Source of the DNA: Dyadobacter sp. 3J3
GTDB taxonomy: Bacteria > Bacteroidota > Bacteroidia > Cytophagales > Spirosomataceae
Length of the DNA: 64,000 nucleotides
Direction of reading: 5' to 3'
NCBI RefSeq assembly: GCF_009801115.1
Contig: NZ_VTOL01000006.1
Span: 372,001-436,000, forward strand
Below, one piece after another: positions 63,770-64,000 of the stretch (the stretch's first letter is position 1; every line of letters starts with the position of its first letter). The notes below the pieces were generated by a model, which saw only the letters and a program-made list of their open reading frames with translations, did no database searches and was not told the DNA's origin. The position numbers were made by a program, and so were the translations under genes.

Positions 63770-64000
63770 CTATAACTTTTTAAGCGCCTCAATTTCTTTT
63801 TTCAATTTCTTATTTTCTTCTTCCAGCTCATGCACATATTGTCGGTTAGGCTCATATGCCAAATCTATTTCTTCGGTTGTATAACGTGGAATAATGTGCT
63901 GGGGGCAATTCCAGTCATACGCCTGTATATTCAGAACCAACATGCGCTCAGGACGGTGTTTGTAATCTGCCGGATCTATTTTTTCAAACAATTCCGGATT
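63770..64000 (-). CDS. Flavin-binding pyridoxamine-phosphate-oxidase-like protein (C-terminal part; start outside window)
   Basis: The frame is open through the right edge (reads NPELFEKID... with no ATG), so only the last 76 residues are present. PERMLVLNIQAYDWNCPQHI followed by PRYT matches the C-terminal part of pyridoxamine 5'-phosphate oxidase-family FMN proteins, and it ends in a Lys/Glu coiled coil (LEEENKKLKKEIEALKKL). An apparent start at 63991 is a TTG inside the frame and is not accepted. Confidence 0.75.
   Translation of the reverse strand, partial: NPELFEKIDPADYKHRPERMLVLNIQAYDWNCPQHIIPRYTTEEIDLAYEPNRQYVHELEEENKKLKKEIEALKKL

Noticed and set aside
63770-63991. Complete 73-residue gene starting at 63991
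   Set aside because: The start is a TTG within an open frame that continues to the window edge, so it is the end of a longer gene.
1-64000. tRNA, rRNA or CRISPR arrays
   Set aside because: No regularly spaced short repeats, no cloverleaf with a GGTTCRA arm, and no rRNA-like sequence were noticed by eye; a covariance-model scan was not possible.

Overview
The window reads as chromosome of a member of the Bacteroidota, most likely a Cytophagales/Spirosomataceae-type bacterium (Dyadobacter-like). Support: two ECF sigma/FecR/SusC/SusD loci, AraC regulators with a membrane N-terminus, a NamZ (DUF1343) peptidoglycan hydrolase, an LpxR-type lipid A deacylase, and a Bacteroidota-type promoter (TTTG - 21 nt - TAnnTTTG) before the ABC-F gene. 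No rRNA, tRNA or CRISPR array was seen.

Layout. 1-15.3 kb: two divergent signal-transducing SusCD loci. The minus-strand one (sigma, fecR, susC, partial susD) runs off the left edge; the plus-strand one (sigma, fecR, susC, susD) ends in a secreted calcineurin-like phosphoesterase. 15.3-33.6 kb: mostly single genes for regulation and cell-envelope or carbon metabolism: a membrane AraC, a two-domain sugar dehydrogenase, a very large secreted carboxypeptidase-regulatory/plug protein, a DJ-1 pair (one an AraC fusion), a GNAT-nitrilase fusion, NamZ, an SDR/AraC pair and a GH3 glycosidase. Several gaps hold decaying genes (DUF4265, carboxylesterase, unknown).

33.6-40.3 kb: an AT-rich accessory segment with cassette-like architecture. 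It holds a HigBA-type toxin-antitoxin pair (toxin broken by an in-frame TGA) between imperfect direct repeats, a 191-bp palindrome-ended element, a 602-residue protein with nuclease-like motifs, a 128-bp attC-like hairpin, a four-gene AraC/DUF5519/NmrA/membrane-protein group, an orphan left arm of the same hairpin type, an IS91-type transposase remnant and a tandemly duplicated terminator unit. This is the best candidate for something undescribed.

40.3-64 kb: a periplasmic PaoABC-type aldehyde oxidoreductase operon, an AraC remnant, an ABC-F protein, a response regulator with a frameshifted PAS histidine kinase, an LpxR homologue, a poxB-MFS-porin operon that looks like a pyruvate or small-carboxylate module, an alpha/beta hydrolase with a DUF417 protein, a TPR sensor kinase, and an NTF2/SDR/two-monooxygenase group. 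A partial flavin-binding protein gene runs off the right edge. Strong palindromic terminators separate convergent genes.
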